Below are positions 62,289 through 64,000 of a DNA stretch of 64,000 bases, in pieces. The translations under genes were made by a program, and so were the position numbers. Numbering within the stretch: the stretch's first letter is position 1; each line of letters opens with the position of its first letter. Where the stretch lies: positions 186,001 to 250,000 of the forward strand of contig NZ_JALLIX010000003.1 of assembly GCF_023242365.1 (NCBI RefSeq), read 5' to 3'. Source of the DNA: Pseudomonas sp. MWU13-2100 (GTDB lineage: Bacteria; Pseudomonadota; Gammaproteobacteria; Pseudomonadales; Pseudomonadaceae). The notes below the pieces were generated by a model. It worked only from the letters and a program-made list of their open reading frames with translations. It was not told where the DNA came from and did not search any database.

Positions 62289-63209
62289 TTATCTCTTCGT
62301 TGGGATGCTTGGCACGTTGCGCTTGAGGAAGTCGAGTTGATCACTCACCACCTGCTCGAAGGCTTCGCCCACATAAATATCGAAATGCCCATGGGCATAG
62401 CGCTTGATCTCATGACGTGGCGCGCGCCGGGCGTGACGCAGCGTCCGCTTCGCCGGTGCCACGCTGTCGGTATCACACACGCAAAACAGCACGGGGACCT
62501 GGATACGTGGCGTGCTGTGCCCTGGGTAGTAGCGAATGATGTCCAAGGCAAAGCGCGCAGCGGCCTCTTTGCGGATACGCGCACCCGACGGGATCAGTCC
62601 GTTATAGCCACTCCAGGCATCCGGCGATGTCATGAATGCCGTATCTCCGGGTTGACCGGTAAGCGGCACAAGAATGGGCTTGGCGCCGAACCACGAGCCC
62701 ATGCGGTCGGTCAAGGCCAACACGGTGAGTCGAAGTGACACCAGGGGTTCGGTGGCCAGAAAGGAGCTCAGGCCGTCGGTGAAAGGACATTGGGAGATGA
62801 CTGCGGTCACCCTGGCATCATCGGCGGCGGTGGCCAGCACATGGCCGCCACCAAACGAAGTGCCCCATATAACAATCCGCTGCGGGTCGACATCCGCGAG
62901 GTGGCGAGCGTGATCTATCGCGGCTTTCCAGTCCTCGAGCTGGCGGTCGATATCCAGCAGTTGCCGTGGCTCGCCTTCGCTGTCGCCGAAGTGGCGATAG
63001 TCGAACACCATGCAAGCGTAACCGGCGGCGGCGAAGCGTTCGGCAAAGGCAGGCAGACGCATCTTGCGCGTTCCGCCAAGTCCATGTGCCATCACCACCA
63101 TCGGGAAAGGTCCGGCGCCCAATGGGCGATAAAAGTCGGCAACACAACGCGAACCGTTGGAGAGGAACTGGATTGTCGCCGGTGCGAAAAGATCGGTGAT
63201 CGTGCTCAT
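62289..63209 (-). CDS. Alpha/beta hydrolase
   Basis: A hydrolase of about 306 residues from the ATG at 63209 (MSTITDLFAPATIQFL). In-frame starts exist up to 63299; I chose this one because the family core begins here and leaves room for a divergent promoter. The oxyanion region reads VVMAHGLGGTRKM, the nucleophile serine is in IWGTSFGGGH, and the late histidine is probably in AHGHFDIY. A CocE/YcjY-like esterase is likely; substrate unknown. Confidence 0.82.
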   Translation of the reverse strand: MSTITDLFAPATIQFLSNGSRCVADFYRPLGAGPFPMVVMAHGLGGTRKMRLPAFAERFAAAGYACMVFDYRHFGDSEGEPRQLLDIDRQLEDWKAAIDHARHLADVDPQRIVIWGTSFGGGHVLATAADDARVTAVISQCPFTDGLSSFLATEPLVSLRLTVLALTDRMGSWFGAKPILVPLTGQPGDTAFMTSPDAWSGYNGLIPSGARIRKEAAARFALDIIRYYPGHSTPRIQVPVLFCVCDTDSVAPAKRTLRHARRAPRHEIKRYAHGHFDIYVGEAFEQVVSDQLDFLKRNVPSIPTKR

Positions 63210-63342
63210 GAACGGCATCTGCTGGAATGGCTGGGGTGCCGTCATTCTCGACAGCTGCCGCAAGGAAGGCTTGACGGTATCCGACGCCCCGCTTGACACT
63301 TTGCGCCAAACAACAAAAGGCCAACCAGCCTAAAGAGGCCCG

Positions 63343-64000
63343 ATGAGCCAGCCTTTGTATCGGCGCGTGGTGCCAGAGACCTACGTGCAACTGCTTTATG
63401 AATACCTGGAGGCGCTCGGTCATGAGCCCGAGTCGGTACTTGGCCAGCCCTGGCCCACACCTACCCAAGAGGGGGCCGGCGGCGTTAACGTGGAATGCTG
63501 GGATCGCTTGTTGGTGAGAGCGGCGCAAGTATTAGACGATCCACTGTTAGGACTGCACCTCGGTCAAACCATCAGCGCCCGGCATATCGGTGTGCTCGGA
63601 TCGGTGCTGCTGGCCTGCGATAATCTCGGTACAGCTCTGCAACGCTTGGAACGCTACATTCGCCTGGTATACGACGTCATTCCCATGACTCGCCGCGACG
63701 GCGATGGTTGGTTCGAGCTGGTCTGGGATGTCAGCCAGTATCAGCCCGGCCCCTTGGTGAACGAAGTTGGTATGGTTGCCATCGTGCAGTTCTGCCGTGC
63801 CTTAGTGCGCGGCACCGCCAATCCGTTGCGGATCGATTTCAGTCACCCCGGGCCCCTCGACCTCAGCCCGTATGAAGCTTTCTTCGGCTGCCCGGTACGC
63901 TTCGGCCAGGTCGAGGCGGTCCTGCGTTTCTCCGCGCAACTGCTTGAGTTGCCCTTAAAAAGCCCCGATCCGGTGCTGGTCTCCCTGTTGGAACAGCATG
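63343..64000 (+). CDS. AraC-family transcriptional regulator (3' end outside window)
   Basis: An open frame from the ATG at 63343, with AGAGG four bases upstream, to the window edge (219 codons). It reads MSQPLYRRVVPETYVQLLYE, then DDPLLGLHLGQTISARHIGVLG and FFGCPVRFGQVEAVLRFSA, the arabinose-binding-like N-terminal domain of OruR/AraC-type regulators. The helix-turn-helix pair should lie beyond 64000. Divergent from the hydrolase-dehydrogenase cluster, which it probably activates. Confidence 0.85.
   Translation, partial: MSQPLYRRVVPETYVQLLYEYLEALGHEPESVLGQPWPTPTQEGAGGVNVECWDRLLVRAAQVLDDPLLGLHLGQTISARHIGVLGSVLLACDNLGTALQRLERYIRLVYDVIPMTRRDGDGWFELVWDVSQYQPGPLVNEVGMVAIVQFCRALVRGTANPLRIDFSHPGPLDLSPYEAFFGCPVRFGQVEAVLRFSAQLLELPLKSPDPVLVSLLEQH

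Overview
The window looks like a chromosomal segment of a GC-rich Pseudomonas of the fluorescens group. The evidence is codon usage, Pseudomonas-type REP sequences (CGCGGGCAAGCTCCGCTCCC and its complement), DUF3077-type small proteins, and gene order typical of pseudomonads (tadA, multicopper oxidase, guaA-guaB, xseA, leuA, der-bamB-hisS-ispG-rodZ-pilW-rlmN-ndk-isc, iscR-cysE-trmJ, suhB, secF-secD-yajC-tgt-queA).

Layout. 1-2.7 kb: end of cmoB, then tadA and a Tat-exported multicopper oxidase. 2.8-11.2 kb: a trehalose phosphotransferase locus on the minus strand (orphan EIIB, EIIA-HPr-EI fusion, LamB-type porin, phosphotrehalase, IIBC permease) with a divergent GntR-type regulator and two mirror-image operator palindromes. 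11.2-12.0 kb: a small two-gene unit resembling a toxin-antitoxin pair. 12.27-22.66 kb: an AT-richer accessory island next to the 3' end of guaA. 22.66-30.8 kb: guaA, guaB, a zinc-ribbon protein, a TauE/SafE permease with a divergent LysR regulator, xseA and a LytM peptidase. 31.1-33.0 kb: leuA. 33.2-35.1 kb: omega-amidase plus aminotransferase. 35.2-50.3 kb: a long minus-strand housekeeping block ending in the complete ISC iron-sulfur operon under an IscR site. 50.6-59.3 kb: cysE, trmJ, divergent suhB, a glycine-zipper protein, secF-secD-yajC and tgt-queA. 59.4 kb: tRNA-Leu(CAA). 59.6-64 kb: a DUF3077 gene, a miniature inverted-repeat element, and a short-chain dehydrogenase/hydrolase cluster with a divergent AraC regulator cut by the window edge.

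The most interesting part is the island. Two divergent operons face each other across 401 bp. The minus operon encodes an MTH538-type TIR-like protein, a double SLATT (DUF4231) membrane protein and a protein with a nucleoside-deoxyribosyltransferase-like (DRHyd) domain. The plus operon encodes a second MTH538-type TIR-like protein, a DRHyd-TPR (TRAFs-binding-like) protein, a classical TIR protein (frameshifted and then split by an IS5-family element) and a DUF3883 protein (frameshifted). A fifth gene, a lone TIR protein, lies to the left, and a Doc-type toxin with a 56-residue antitoxin lies to the right. There is no CD-NTase, no SIR2-SLOG ThsA and no integrase, so this is neither canonical CBASS nor canonical Thoeris. 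My inference is a NAD+-derivative signalling defence cluster with a membrane effector. Three guaA-tail-like sequences in the same orientation (12266, 20815 and the real guaA end at 22657), each preceded by a hairpin terminator, suggest successive integrations at the guaA 3' end. All family assignments come from reading motifs; none was checked by database search.
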